Below are positions 9,068 to 17,078 of a stretch of 64,000 nucleotides of DNA, one piece after another. The notes under the pieces were generated by a model. That model did not search any database. It was given only the letters and a program-made list of their open reading frames with translations, and was not told the DNA's origin. Source of the DNA: Rhodococcus sp. P1Y (GTDB lineage: Bacteria > Actinomycetota > Actinomycetes > Mycobacteriales > Mycobacteriaceae); NCBI RefSeq assembly GCF_003641205.1, contig NZ_CP032762.1, forward strand, positions 2,542,001 through 2,606,000. Direction: 5' to 3'. Numbering within the stretch: the stretch's first letter is position 1; the number at the start of each line of letters is the position of its first letter. Made by a program: the position numbers and the translations under genes.

Positions 9068-10018
9068 TCAGGCGGTGGGAGCCGCCCGCAGCGTCAGCGG
9101 CACGTTGTCGGCGAGGAAGGTGAGTTGGTCGCCGATCACTGCGGAAAACAGCGGATCGACGTAAGGGTCGAAGTGGCCGCCGTCGTAGGTACGGACCGTG
9201 GCCTTGCGAATTTTGCCTGCGGCGCGTTGCGCAACCGCGGCAGGCGTCACGACATCTTCGGACATGATCTGCACCAACGTGGGGCACGCGATTGACGACA
9301 CCGTGCGGCCGGGGGAGTATTGCCAGATTTTCAGGAGAATGCGTGCGGCAACGGTTTCGGGATAGTCGCCGTCGGACAGGCCGGATTCCTGGACCAGTCG
9401 ATCGCGACCGGTGATCGCATCCGGGGAGACCATCACCGCACGCGTCCCAGGCAGTCCGACACTGTCGATGTAGTGCGGTGGCCGCCGGAGGAGTGATCGG
9501 ATGCCGTCTCTGATAGCGGCAGGTCCCACGCGGAGTGAGTGGCGCAATCCGACTGCACGGACGGCGGCGATACCGTCGATGTGCGGCACTTGCGCTATGA
9601 CGGCGGCGAATTCGACGCCCGTGCCCGCGAGGGTGAGTACGTGGCCACCGGCGAAGGATGTGCCCCATCCGACGATCCTGCTCGAATCGACTCCGTCGAG
9701 TGTGCGTGCGAAGTCGACCGCAGTGCGCCAGTCGACGAGCTGCTGGGCTACGTCCAACAATTGTCGTGGATGGCCGTCGCTGTCCCCGAAGTACCGGTAG
9801 TCGAAGACGCACACGATGTAACCGGCCGCAACGAACTGCTCCGCGTACGCGTACAGGCGCATTGCCCGGGGCGTGCCGAATCCGTGCGCCATCACGATCG
9901 CCGGAAGCGGCGAGGCGTTCGCCGTTTCGGGACGAAATACAGTTGCTGCGCAACGGATGCCGCGCGATAGGAACGATGTCTCGGTGCGGGTGAAGTTGGG
10001 GTGCTCGTTGGTGGTCAT
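9068..10018 (-). CDS. Alpha/beta hydrolase
   Basis: A 316-residue protein with the alpha/beta-hydrolase fold: oxyanion strand IVMAHGFG near residue 42, the nucleophile elbow GWGTSFAGG (Ser in G-x-S-x-G) near residue 117, and a C-terminal GGHFDPY carrying the likely catalytic His. The layout resembles dienelactone-hydrolase/X-Pro-dipeptidyl-type esterases. No signal peptide is visible. It lies between the SDR and DUF6924-like genes in the same direction and could share their TetR-controlled promoter. Confidence 0.85.
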   Translation of the reverse strand: MTTNEHPNFTRTETSFLSRGIRCAATVFRPETANASPLPAIVMAHGFGTPRAMRLYAYAEQFVAAGYIVCVFDYRYFGDSDGHPRQLLDVAQQLVDWRTAVDFARTLDGVDSSRIVGWGTSFAGGHVLTLAGTGVEFAAVIAQVPHIDGIAAVRAVGLRHSLRVGPAAIRDGIRSLLRRPPHYIDSVGLPGTRAVMVSPDAITGRDRLVQESGLSDGDYPETVAARILLKIWQYSPGRTVSSIACPTLVQIMSEDVVTPAAVAQRAAGKIRKATVRTYDGGHFDPYVDPLFSAVIGDQLTFLADNVPLTLRAAPTA

Positions 10019-10093
10019 GCGCAGGTTCCTCTGTTTTGCGGCTGTGCCGGTCTGTTCTAGCGTTGTGCGCTCAGCACATTGGTCTTCGCGGTC

Positions 10094-10891
10094 TCAGTGT
10101 TTGAACGGATTGAAGGTTCGACCCAGGTAGTAACCGAAGCGGGTGGGAATCGGTTTGACTGCGGCCGCAGTCACCTTGTTCACAAACCCCGGTATGCAGA
10201 CCGGTTTGCCGGCGTTGACTGCGCGCCAGCCCTCCCTCGCAACGTCTTCGGGATTCTGCCAGAGGACCGACGGCAGTTTCGCGGTAGCTGCATCGCGGGT
10301 TCCCATGACGTCGTGAAATTCACTGTGAGTGAAGCCCGGGCACAGGGCCGTGACGTGGATCCCGTGCGGACGTAACTCCATGTCGAGTGCTTGCGAGACA
10401 TCGAGGACGTAGGACTTGATGCCGGTGTAGAGCAGGCTCGCAGCCGGTGGCATGAAGGCAGCCAACGACGACAGGTTGATTATCCGTCCGTATCCGCGTT
10501 CTTTCATTCCTGGAACCGTGCGGTGGGCAAGCTCGGTGACGGCGGTGATCATCACCTGTATTTCTGCGGAAAGCGCATCGAACGGGGCGTCCGCAAACGT
10601 CGAATTTCCGGACATTCCCGCGTTGTTGACGAGGACGTCGATGTCGATACCCAGAGCCTGCGTGCGTTCCATGATGGCGCGGGGAGCGTGACGATCGGCC
10701 AAGTCTGCGGCCACTACGTCGCACCGCACGTGGTGGCGAGTGGTGAGCTCCTCGGCCAGCGCGGTCAGTCGATCCTCACGGCGAGCGACGAGAACGAGAT
10801 TGTTGCCCTCGGCGGCGAGGTGACGGGCAAATGCTGCCCCGATGCCTGCTGACGCCCCGGTGATCAGGGCCGTACGTCCGGTGCGCGGCAT
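10094..10891 (-). CDS. Short-chain dehydrogenase/reductase
   Basis: A 265-residue classical SDR: cofactor motif TGASAGIG (residues 11-18), NNAG (89-92), and catalytic Y155-x3-K159 in YTGIK. Arg residues after strand 2 (VARREDR) favour NADP(H). The start at 10891 (MPRTGR) was chosen over longer readings because it gives the standard SDR N-terminus. It is divergent from a TetR gene across two identical-type palindromes. Closely similar in its N-terminal half to the SDR at 15440-16243. Substrate unknown. Confidence 0.9.
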   Translation of the reverse strand: MPRTGRTALITGASAGIGAAFARHLAAEGNNLVLVARREDRLTALAEELTTRHHVRCDVVAADLADRHAPRAIMERTQALGIDIDVLVNNAGMSGNSTFADAPFDALSAEIQVMITAVTELAHRTVPGMKERGYGRIINLSSLAAFMPPAASLLYTGIKSYVLDVSQALDMELRPHGIHVTALCPGFTHSEFHDVMGTRDAATAKLPSVLWQNPEDVAREGWRAVNAGKPVCIPGFVNKVTAAAVKPIPTRFGYYLGRTFNPFKH

Positions 10892-10906
10892 TGTCCGGCC
10901 TCCATC

Positions 10907-10956
10907 TCTTGAACGGTCATCAAGAACAGTAGCAGGGTCTTGAACGGCATTCAAGA
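10907..10956. promoter_or_regulatory. Tandem TetR operators (two TCTTGA-N7-TCAAGA sites)
   Basis: Two copies of the same dyad: 10907-10925 and 10938-10956. Each has arms TCTTGA and TCAAGA separated by 7 bp, and the centres are 31 bp apart, about three helical turns. They fill the gap between the divergent SDR and TetR starts, so the regulator probably represses both genes. Confidence 0.8.
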
Positions 10957-10969
10957 TAGACTGACCGGC

Positions 10970-11536
10970 ATGCCCAGGAATCGCGGACTGCACGACAGGG
11001 AGAGCAAGCGAGACGATATCGTGGCTGCCGCTCGCGACATGTTCGTTTCCGACGGCTTCGACCGTGCATCGATCAGCCGATTGGCGAAAGCTGTCGGCAT
11101 CACCTCGAACACGGTGTATTGGTATTTCGACGACAAGGACGACATCCTGGTCGCCGTGCTGACCGCGATCGCGGCGGAGGACACGGCGGACTACCTGAAC
11201 GTGGCGGATCGTCCACTGGCGGACCGCTTGGTCTGGCTGGTGGAGCGGTTGCAGAGAGTGGGCCCGCTGGTGTCCACCGTGCACGACCGTGTATCCAAGT
11301 CTCCCGCGATAGAAAACTGGCACAACGGTTTTCATTTCTTTGCCGAATCGCTGTTCACCGCCGATATCGAGGCATCGGGCCTGGTGGGCGACGAAGCCGA
11401 TGCCATGCTGCGCATCGGGACGTTCGTCGTGGAGGGGTTGCTGACGCACGCTCCATCGCCCGACGTCGTGCGAGCAGTGATCGACCAGCTGGTCGAGTCC
11501 ATGCTTCCTGCATCGCGTGTTCCTGCGGCTGAATGA
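10970..11536 (+). CDS. TetR-family repressor
   Basis: A 188-residue TetR protein with the N-terminal DNA-binding helices (RDDIVAAARDMFVSDGF, then RLAKAVGITSNTVYWYF). ATG 10970 was preferred because an upstream in-frame start at 10940 would lie inside the second operator. The C-terminal ligand domain gives no clue to the inducer. It is the presumed regulator of the divergent SDR and the hydrolase downstream of it. Confidence 0.9.
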   Translation: MPRNRGLHDRESKRDDIVAAARDMFVSDGFDRASISRLAKAVGITSNTVYWYFDDKDDILVAVLTAIAAEDTADYLNVADRPLADRLVWLVERLQRVGPLVSTVHDRVSKSPAIENWHNGFHFFAESLFTADIEASGLVGDEADAMLRIGTFVVEGLLTHAPSPDVVRAVIDQLVESMLPASRVPAAE

Positions 11537-11713
11537 CCTGGCCGGCGCGCGGGCACGGGCAGTCGGCGAACCCCACATTCGGACTTGCGCATACTATGGT
11601 GTGATGCGGGACACACGCTGAGTCGTGCGCTGCAGCTTGTCGACGGGAAGTACACGTGCTCGGCGGGTTTCGACATGTCGATCGCACAGTGCACCTACCG
11701 ACGAGGAGAACTC

Positions 11714-12931
11714 ATGGCAGACAACAGAGCAGTTGCGTACGCCGGACCAGGGAAAGTGGAAGTTCAGGACATCGCTTATCCCGGGTTGGAGTTGACCGAC
11801 GGTCCGGGGGTCAACCCGGCCAACGTCGGTCGCAAGTGCGAGCACGGCGTCATCCTCAAGGTTGTGTCCACCAACATCTGCGGTAGCGATCAGCACATGG
11901 TCCGCGGACGCACTACGGCACCGGAGGGGCTGGTCCTCGGGCACGAGATCACGGGCGAGATCGTCGAGGTCGGGCGAGATGTCGAGTTCCTGAAGGTCGG
12001 GGACATCTGCTCCGTTCCCTTCAACATCGCGTGTGGACGGTGTCGAAACTGTAAGGAGCGCAAAACCGGAATCTGCTTGAACGTGAATCCAGATCGGCCG
12101 GGTTCGGCCTTCGGCTACGTGGATATGGGCGGTTGGGTGGGTGGCCAGGCCGAGTACGTCATGGCACCGTATGCAGACTTCAACCTGCTCAAGTTCCCCG
12201 ACCGCGATCAGGCTATGGAGAAGATTCTCGACCTGACAATGCTCTCCGACATCTTTCCCACCGGCTTCCACGGAGCAGTGACCGCTGGAGTCAAGCCCGG
12301 TGCCACCGTGTACATCGCGGGTGCGGGTCCGGTCGGACTTGCCGCTGCGGTGGGTGCTCAGCTGTTGGGGGCATCGGTGGTGATCGTCGGCGACATGAAT
12401 GCCGAAAGACTTGCTCAGGCTCGCACATTCGGATGCGAAACGGTCGACGTGGGCAAGGGCGCGCCGCAGGACCAGATCGAACAGATCCTCGGTGTTCCCG
12501 AGGTCGACGCCGCAGTGGATGCCGTCGGCTTCGAGGCCAGAGGTCACGGCGGCGACTCGTCCCACGAGGCCCCTGCGACAGTGCTCAACTCGCTGATGGA
12601 CATCACCACGGCCGGCGGCGGCATCGGTATCCCCGGGCTGTATGTCACCGGAGATCCCGGTGGCGTGGACGAGGCGGCCCAGCGAGGAGCGCTCTCGCTC
12701 AGCCTCGGTACCGGATGGGCGAAATCGCTGTCTTTCGCAACAGGCCAATGCCCGGTGATGAGCTACCATCGCGAGCTGATGAACGCGATTCTGAAGGAAC
12801 GAGTTTCGATCGCCAAGGCTGTCAACGCCACGGTCATCTCGCTCGATGACGCGCCCCGTGGATACCGCGAATTCGACAGCGGAGTCGCCCAGAAATTCGT
12901 CATCGATCCGCACGGAATGATCGCGCGCTGA
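11714..12931 (+). CDS. fdhA: Glutathione-independent formaldehyde dehydrogenase-like zinc enzyme
   Basis: A 405-residue zinc-dependent medium-chain dehydrogenase. Catalytic-zinc ligands are Cys56 (NICGSDQH) and His77/Glu78 (GHE); the structural-zinc cluster C-x2-C-x2-C-x7-C is present; the Rossmann motif is AGAGPVGLAAA. Length, the long PGVNPANVGRKCEHG insertion and the C-terminal SGVAQKFVIDPHG fit the Pseudomonas-type formaldehyde dismutase/dehydrogenase group, which oxidises formaldehyde to formate with NAD and no added thiol. The start at 11714 follows GAGGAG by 6 nt. It appears monocistronic with a terminator behind it. Confidence 0.88.
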   Translation: MADNRAVAYAGPGKVEVQDIAYPGLELTDGPGVNPANVGRKCEHGVILKVVSTNICGSDQHMVRGRTTAPEGLVLGHEITGEIVEVGRDVEFLKVGDICSVPFNIACGRCRNCKERKTGICLNVNPDRPGSAFGYVDMGGWVGGQAEYVMAPYADFNLLKFPDRDQAMEKILDLTMLSDIFPTGFHGAVTAGVKPGATVYIAGAGPVGLAAAVGAQLLGASVVIVGDMNAERLAQARTFGCETVDVGKGAPQDQIEQILGVPEVDAAVDAVGFEARGHGGDSSHEAPATVLNSLMDITTAGGGIGIPGLYVTGDPGGVDEAAQRGALSLSLGTGWAKSLSFATGQCPVMSYHRELMNAILKERVSIAKAVNATVISLDDAPRGYREFDSGVAQKFVIDPHGMIAR

Positions 12932-12947
12932 CTGCACACACTTATCG

Positions 12948-12983
12948 CGGTCACCCTCGGTGCGGGTTCGGCGAGGGTGACCG
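12948..12983 (+). terminator. 12-bp stem-loop after fdhA
   Basis: The arms 12948-12959 and 12972-12983 are perfectly complementary (CGGTCACCCTCG on the left), with a 12-nt loop, 16 bp past the fdhA stop codon. Confidence 0.75.
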
Positions 12984-13052
12984 TGTGCGTTGGAACAGTT
13001 TTCTGGTGCGCGGAATGTGTGGCATCAAGGGCTACGGGGTAGCCACCCTCTC

Positions 13053-13130
13053 ATGAGCAGCACCGTGAGCGCCTATGCGCAGACGAATTTCATTCTCCCC
13101 GACCCCTCCATGAATGTGCAAAAGGCGTAA
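13053..13130 (+). other. Possible 25-codon leader ORF upstream of the glutaminase
   Basis: An ATG-started frame of 25 codons (begins MSSTVSAYAQ) ends 8 bp before the glutaminase ATG. A 6-bp GGCTAC/GTAGCC hairpin precedes it at 13030-13044. Its ribosome site is weak, so it may be chance; if translated it could couple or attenuate glutaminase expression. Confidence 0.25.
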
Positions 13131-13138
13131 CAACTCTG

Positions 13139-14329
13139 ATGCAGTCCCCAATCCCTGAATACCTCGAGTCCGTTCTGCGGGAGTGTGAAGATCTCGACGA
13201 GGGTTCGATACCTCGAGGCAACGACGAGCTCGCCGCAGCCGATCCTGAGCTCTTCGGAATTGCACTGGCCACGGTCGGCGGATCGATGTACACCGCTGGT
13301 GACGCCGAGACCGAGTTCTCGATTCAGTCGATCGCCAAGACACTCACGTATGCGCTTGCACTGGACGACCACGGGCTCGACGCATTGCTCGAGGTGGTCG
13401 ACGTCGAACCGTCCGGTGACTCGTTCAACGAGATTTCGCTCGAGCCCGGCACCGGTCGCCCCCGTAATGCGCTCATCAATGCCGGTGCACTCGCCGTGCA
13501 TTCGATGGTCCGTGCCGACTCGGCCAGTCACCGACTCGAGCGAATCCGGGAGCTGCACAGCCGGGTGGCGGGCCGAACATTGCCGGTCGATGACGCTGTG
13601 CACCAGGCGGAACTGGCAGCGGACGATCGCAACACCGGGATTGCTCATCTGCTCAAGGCCATGAATAAGTTAGGGGCGGAGCCCGCTGAGGTCGTCGATG
13701 GTTATGCCGGCCAGTGCGCCATTTCGGTCAACTGCCGTGATCTCGCCGCAATCGCGGCAGTGATGGCCAACGGGGGCATCGACCCCCACGGTGGTGCGAG
13801 GCTGTTGGATGCACGAATCACTCGGCACGTGTTGTCCACGATGGCAACCTGCGGGATGTACGACGGGAGCGGAAACTGGATGTCGAGTGTCGGCATTCCC
13901 GCCAAAAGCGGTGTGGCAGGCGCGATCATGGGTGTCCTACCCGGTCAAGTCGGGATTGCAGTGATTTCACCACGGTTGAACGAACACGGCAACAGCGTCC
14001 GTGCCGTCGCCGTCTTCGAACGACTCTCGCGGGATCTCGAACTGCACATGATGCATGTCAGTGCCTCCGGGGAGTCCGCAGTTCGCTCCATCGAAGAACG
14101 ATCCGGTACCACCATGATCGAATTGCAAGGCGATCTGCGATTCGCTGGCGCCGAGTCGATTCTCACCCGGCTTACATCCGGGTTCCCCGACGGTAACCGT
14201 GTGGAGCTGTGTTTCGAGAATGTACGGGCAGTCGACGACGCCGCTCGTCGCCTACTCACCGAGGCAATCGGACGACTAGGCGCCGATGGCCATCGGGTAT
14301 CGATAACCGACCCCCACGAGCTCCTGTAA
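13139..14329 (+). CDS. glsA: Glutaminase A with C-terminal STAS domain
   Basis: A 396-residue protein. Residues 1-300 are a serine-dependent glutaminase (glutamine to glutamate plus ammonia) with the beta-lactamase-like catalytic S64-x2-K67 in FSIQSIAK, the NPR-type block GRPRNALINAGAL and the C-terminal SGVAGAIMGV. Residues ~315-396 form a STAS domain (TMIELQGDLRFAGAE, VELCFENVRAVDDAA). GlsA-STAS fusions are known in bacteria; the STAS part may sense nucleotides or bind a partner. The ATG at 13139 is the first start in the frame; its ribosome site (AAAGG) is distant. Confidence 0.92.
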   Translation: MQSPIPEYLESVLRECEDLDEGSIPRGNDELAAADPELFGIALATVGGSMYTAGDAETEFSIQSIAKTLTYALALDDHGLDALLEVVDVEPSGDSFNEISLEPGTGRPRNALINAGALAVHSMVRADSASHRLERIRELHSRVAGRTLPVDDAVHQAELAADDRNTGIAHLLKAMNKLGAEPAEVVDGYAGQCAISVNCRDLAAIAAVMANGGIDPHGGARLLDARITRHVLSTMATCGMYDGSGNWMSSVGIPAKSGVAGAIMGVLPGQVGIAVISPRLNEHGNSVRAVAVFERLSRDLELHMMHVSASGESAVRSIEERSGTTMIELQGDLRFAGAESILTRLTSGFPDGNRVELCFENVRAVDDAARRLLTEAIGRLGADGHRVSITDPHELL

Positions 14330-14450
14330 ATCAGATCCTCCAGCGGGCGACGGGTTCTGTCGCGGATCCACCTGTTGCGGTATGTGCATTCTGTGTGCAA
14401 TATTCGCAAATGAGTCCGGTGTGCACCGCACTCACCACCGAGGAGGTCCG

Positions 14451-15443
14451 ATGATCACAGTGACCAGCGCCGCGGGCGGAGTCGGACGGCTCCTCGTTCG
14501 GCAACTGACCGCACAGAATGTGCCTGTCCGCGCTGTCGTGAAGAACGAGGCTCAGGCTGCGACGACCCGCCAAGACGGCGCAACCGAGGTCGTCATCGGT
14601 GATCTTCGGTCACCGAAGACTTTGGACGCAGCCCTGACCGGAGCCAGCGTTCTGTACCATGCCGCGCCGACGCAGATCATCGACGAGCGACCCATCGTCG
14701 AACACCTGATCGCGGCCGTGCCCGCAAACGGAGTGCAGCACATCGTGTTCCACTCTGTAATTCATCCGGACCTGCATCAGCTGACGCACCATCATCAGAA
14801 GGACGTCGCCGAAGGCCTGCTATGCGAGAGCGGGATCCCCACCACGGTGCTCAGGCCATCGCACTACATGCAGAACTATCTCGAGGTGTGGGAATTTCTA
14901 CAGGCGGGAGTCATGCCCTACCCGGTCTCACCGGACAGTGTCATGGGCGTCGTCGATGTCGCCGACGTCGCCGAAGCGGCCGCGAGCATCCTGATCGACC
15001 CGACACCACACACCGGTCGCACCTACGACCTCTCGACGGTGGAACTGACACGCCACGAGATGGCAGAGATATGGTCGCGCGTGTTGGGCCATCCGGTGAC
15101 CGCCGTCAGAATCCCACCCTCGTCCCTGACGAACTCGTTGAATATGCTGCCTGCGGTGGCCTCGGTCGTCGGACATGCTGTGCGATCTACGAAATTGCAC
15201 TCCTTCAGGCACCTCATCAGCGGTGCGCAGGCAGCGTCGAACCCTCGTGACATGAAGAATTGGCCAGCGGACGCACGCCGGGCGTATCGGACGATGATGA
15301 CCCACTACGACGGCCATGGCCTACCGGCAGGCGACCTGACGACTTTGCCTGCACTACTCGGACGCGAACCCACCTCGTACGAGGAATTCGCGCGCCGCTC
15401 CACAGCGGAACTCGAACGCACACGGAATGATTCGGACCGATGA
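14451..15443 (+). CDS. NmrA-like NAD(P)-binding protein
   Basis: A 330-residue Rossmann protein of the atypical SDR/NmrA group. The nucleotide motif ITVTSAAGGVGRLLV is at the N-terminus, followed by VVIGDLRSPKTLDAALTGASVLYH, the usual second block. A Tyr-x3-Lys catalytic pair is not evident, so it may act as a redox sensor or an isoflavone-reductase-like enzyme. The ATG at 14451 has a strong AGGAGG 5 nt upstream. It overlaps the following SDR by 4 bp (ATGA), so they form an operon. Confidence 0.85.
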   Translation: MITVTSAAGGVGRLLVRQLTAQNVPVRAVVKNEAQAATTRQDGATEVVIGDLRSPKTLDAALTGASVLYHAAPTQIIDERPIVEHLIAAVPANGVQHIVFHSVIHPDLHQLTHHHQKDVAEGLLCESGIPTTVLRPSHYMQNYLEVWEFLQAGVMPYPVSPDSVMGVVDVADVAEAAASILIDPTPHTGRTYDLSTVELTRHEMAEIWSRVLGHPVTAVRIPPSSLTNSLNMLPAVASVVGHAVRSTKLHSFRHLISGAQAASNPRDMKNWPADARRAYRTMMTHYDGHGLPAGDLTTLPALLGREPTSYEEFARRSTAELERTRNDSDR

Positions 15444-16243
15444 GTCGCATCATGTCTCGCTGTCGGCCGGCCCGCTCTCTGATCACCGGCGCGAGTTCGG
15501 GAATCGGCGCCGAGTTTGCGCGAGTGCTGGCCGCCCGCGGTTCCGATCTGGTGCTCGTCGCACGACGGGAAGACCGCCTGAAAGCACTGGCGGAAGAGCT
15601 CGTGTCGACCCACGGCGTGGACTGTAGAACCGTGCCGTGGGACCTGTCCGAGCCCGCAAGCGGCCGCAGGCTGCGCGACGTCGTCCCCGAGCGCATCGAC
15701 CTCGTCGTCAACAACGCGGGATTCGCCGTACAAGGACCTTTCACCGATGGCGACGCCGACGACTTCGAGCGGCTTGTCGCCGTCGATATCCGGGCTGTGG
15801 TGGACATATGCTCGGCCTTCCTGCCCGACATGATCGCCCGCAGAGACGGCACCATCGTCAACGTGGCCAGCACGACTGCGTTCCAGCCTGTCCCGACGCT
15901 CGCCGTGTACGCGGCTGCAAAAGCATTCGTTCTGAGCTTCAGCCAGTCCCTGTGGTACGAATCGGCACAACACGGAGTCAGAGTATTCGCGCTCAACCCC
16001 GGACCCACGCACACCGAGTTCTTCGACGTCATCGGCGACTCCGCCACGGCCACAGGAACCTACCAGACTTCGGCCCAGGTCGTGGCCACCGCGATGCGAG
16101 CGCTGGACACGAGAAGGAGTCGGCCACATGTCATCTCGGGCCGCCGCAACGCAGTGCAAGCAGCCATGGCGGGTATCGTCCCCACTCGGGTTCTACTGCC
16201 CGTCCTCGCGCGAATCCTTCACCAGCCCCCTTCGATCTCGTAG
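15440..16243 (+). CDS. Short-chain dehydrogenase/reductase
   Basis: A 267-residue classical SDR with TGASSGIGAEFAR, NNAG and the catalytic Y-A-A-A-K. The first 60 residues are nearly the same as in the SDR at 10094-10891, pointing to paralogues. The C-terminus (PHVISGRRNAVQAAM, then ILHQPPSIS) is typical of SDRs acting on lipophilic substrates. Translation is coupled to the NmrA-like gene by ATGA; a TetR-type gene follows 34 bp downstream. Confidence 0.9.
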   Translation: MSRIMSRCRPARSLITGASSGIGAEFARVLAARGSDLVLVARREDRLKALAEELVSTHGVDCRTVPWDLSEPASGRRLRDVVPERIDLVVNNAGFAVQGPFTDGDADDFERLVAVDIRAVVDICSAFLPDMIARRDGTIVNVASTTAFQPVPTLAVYAAAKAFVLSFSQSLWYESAQHGVRVFALNPGPTHTEFFDVIGDSATATGTYQTSAQVVATAMRALDTRRSRPHVISGRRNAVQAAMAGIVPTRVLLPVLARILHQPPSIS

Positions 16244-16277
16244 ACCACGCCGGTTCCAGGAATGTACTGTCACGACC

Positions 16278-17000
16278 ATGGCCAGAGTCTCCAAGTTCAC
16301 ACTCGCCGATCGCCAGGAGGCAGTGGCACGGGCATTCGGGGGTGCCGAAAGCCCAACTGCCGTAGCGGGATCCCTGGGCATCCACACCACCACGTTGTAC
16401 CGCTGGGTCGAGTCGTCGACCACAGACAAACCAGGTCCAGCGCGGATGCGTCTCGTCGAGGCAACACAGGAATTGCTCCGGCACGCCGATTACGTGGACA
16501 TCACGATCGAAAGTGTTGCTGCCCGATGCGGTCTCGCGCCCAGAACTGCATTCCATCATTTCACGAGCAAACGTGAACTCTTCCAGGCCGCAGTCGACGA
16601 TGCTGCCGCCGTCCTGATAGAACGCATCCACGACAAGTCGGTGAACGCCACCTGGCCGGACGCCCCGCTCGAGCAACTGCAGACATTTCTGCGAATTGCC
16701 GCCGAGAGCATCTATGACACCCCGCGCACCCACGTATTGTTCCGCAATCTCGGGGTCCCGCAATCAGAAGGTACGGCCGAGCACTGGCACGACAACTTTG
16801 TCGAAGCCATCACCGAACTGCTCCGTTCCGCTGCCCGAGAAGGACAGATCGACCCCAGGACTCGACTCTCCGACGCAGCCCGGCTCCTCACCGGGGCAAT
16901 GCGCGGCATCCACACTGCCGTTTTCGATGGAGCCGACCCCGACACCGCCTTGAAACTCGTCTCCAGAGTGCACCTCCTGATTCCAACATCCGAAAACTGA
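16278..17000 (+). CDS. TetR-type regulator with an extra N-terminal helix-turn-helix
   Basis: A 240-residue protein. Residues ~60-105 are the TetR DNA-binding region (VDITIESVAARCGLAPRTAF, then FTSKRELFQAAVDD). In front is a second, transposase-like helix-turn-helix at residues ~8-45 (DRQEAVARAFGGAESPTAVA, then SLGIHTTTLYRWVES). Two DNA-binding modules in one TetR chain are unusual. The start at 16278 follows GTCACGACC; there is no strong Shine-Dalgarno sequence. It lies 34 bp after the SDR and may control that operon. Confidence 0.82.
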   Translation: MARVSKFTLADRQEAVARAFGGAESPTAVAGSLGIHTTTLYRWVESSTTDKPGPARMRLVEATQELLRHADYVDITIESVAARCGLAPRTAFHHFTSKRELFQAAVDDAAAVLIERIHDKSVNATWPDAPLEQLQTFLRIAAESIYDTPRTHVLFRNLGVPQSEGTAEHWHDNFVEAITELLRSAAREGQIDPRTRLSDAARLLTGAMRGIHTAVFDGADPDTALKLVSRVHLLIPTSEN

Positions 17001-17078
17001 TCCAACGTTCCACAGAACGACGAACGATTAGACGGGACAGTTCGATGCGGGGGTTCGAACAAGGCGGTATCGAGTAGG

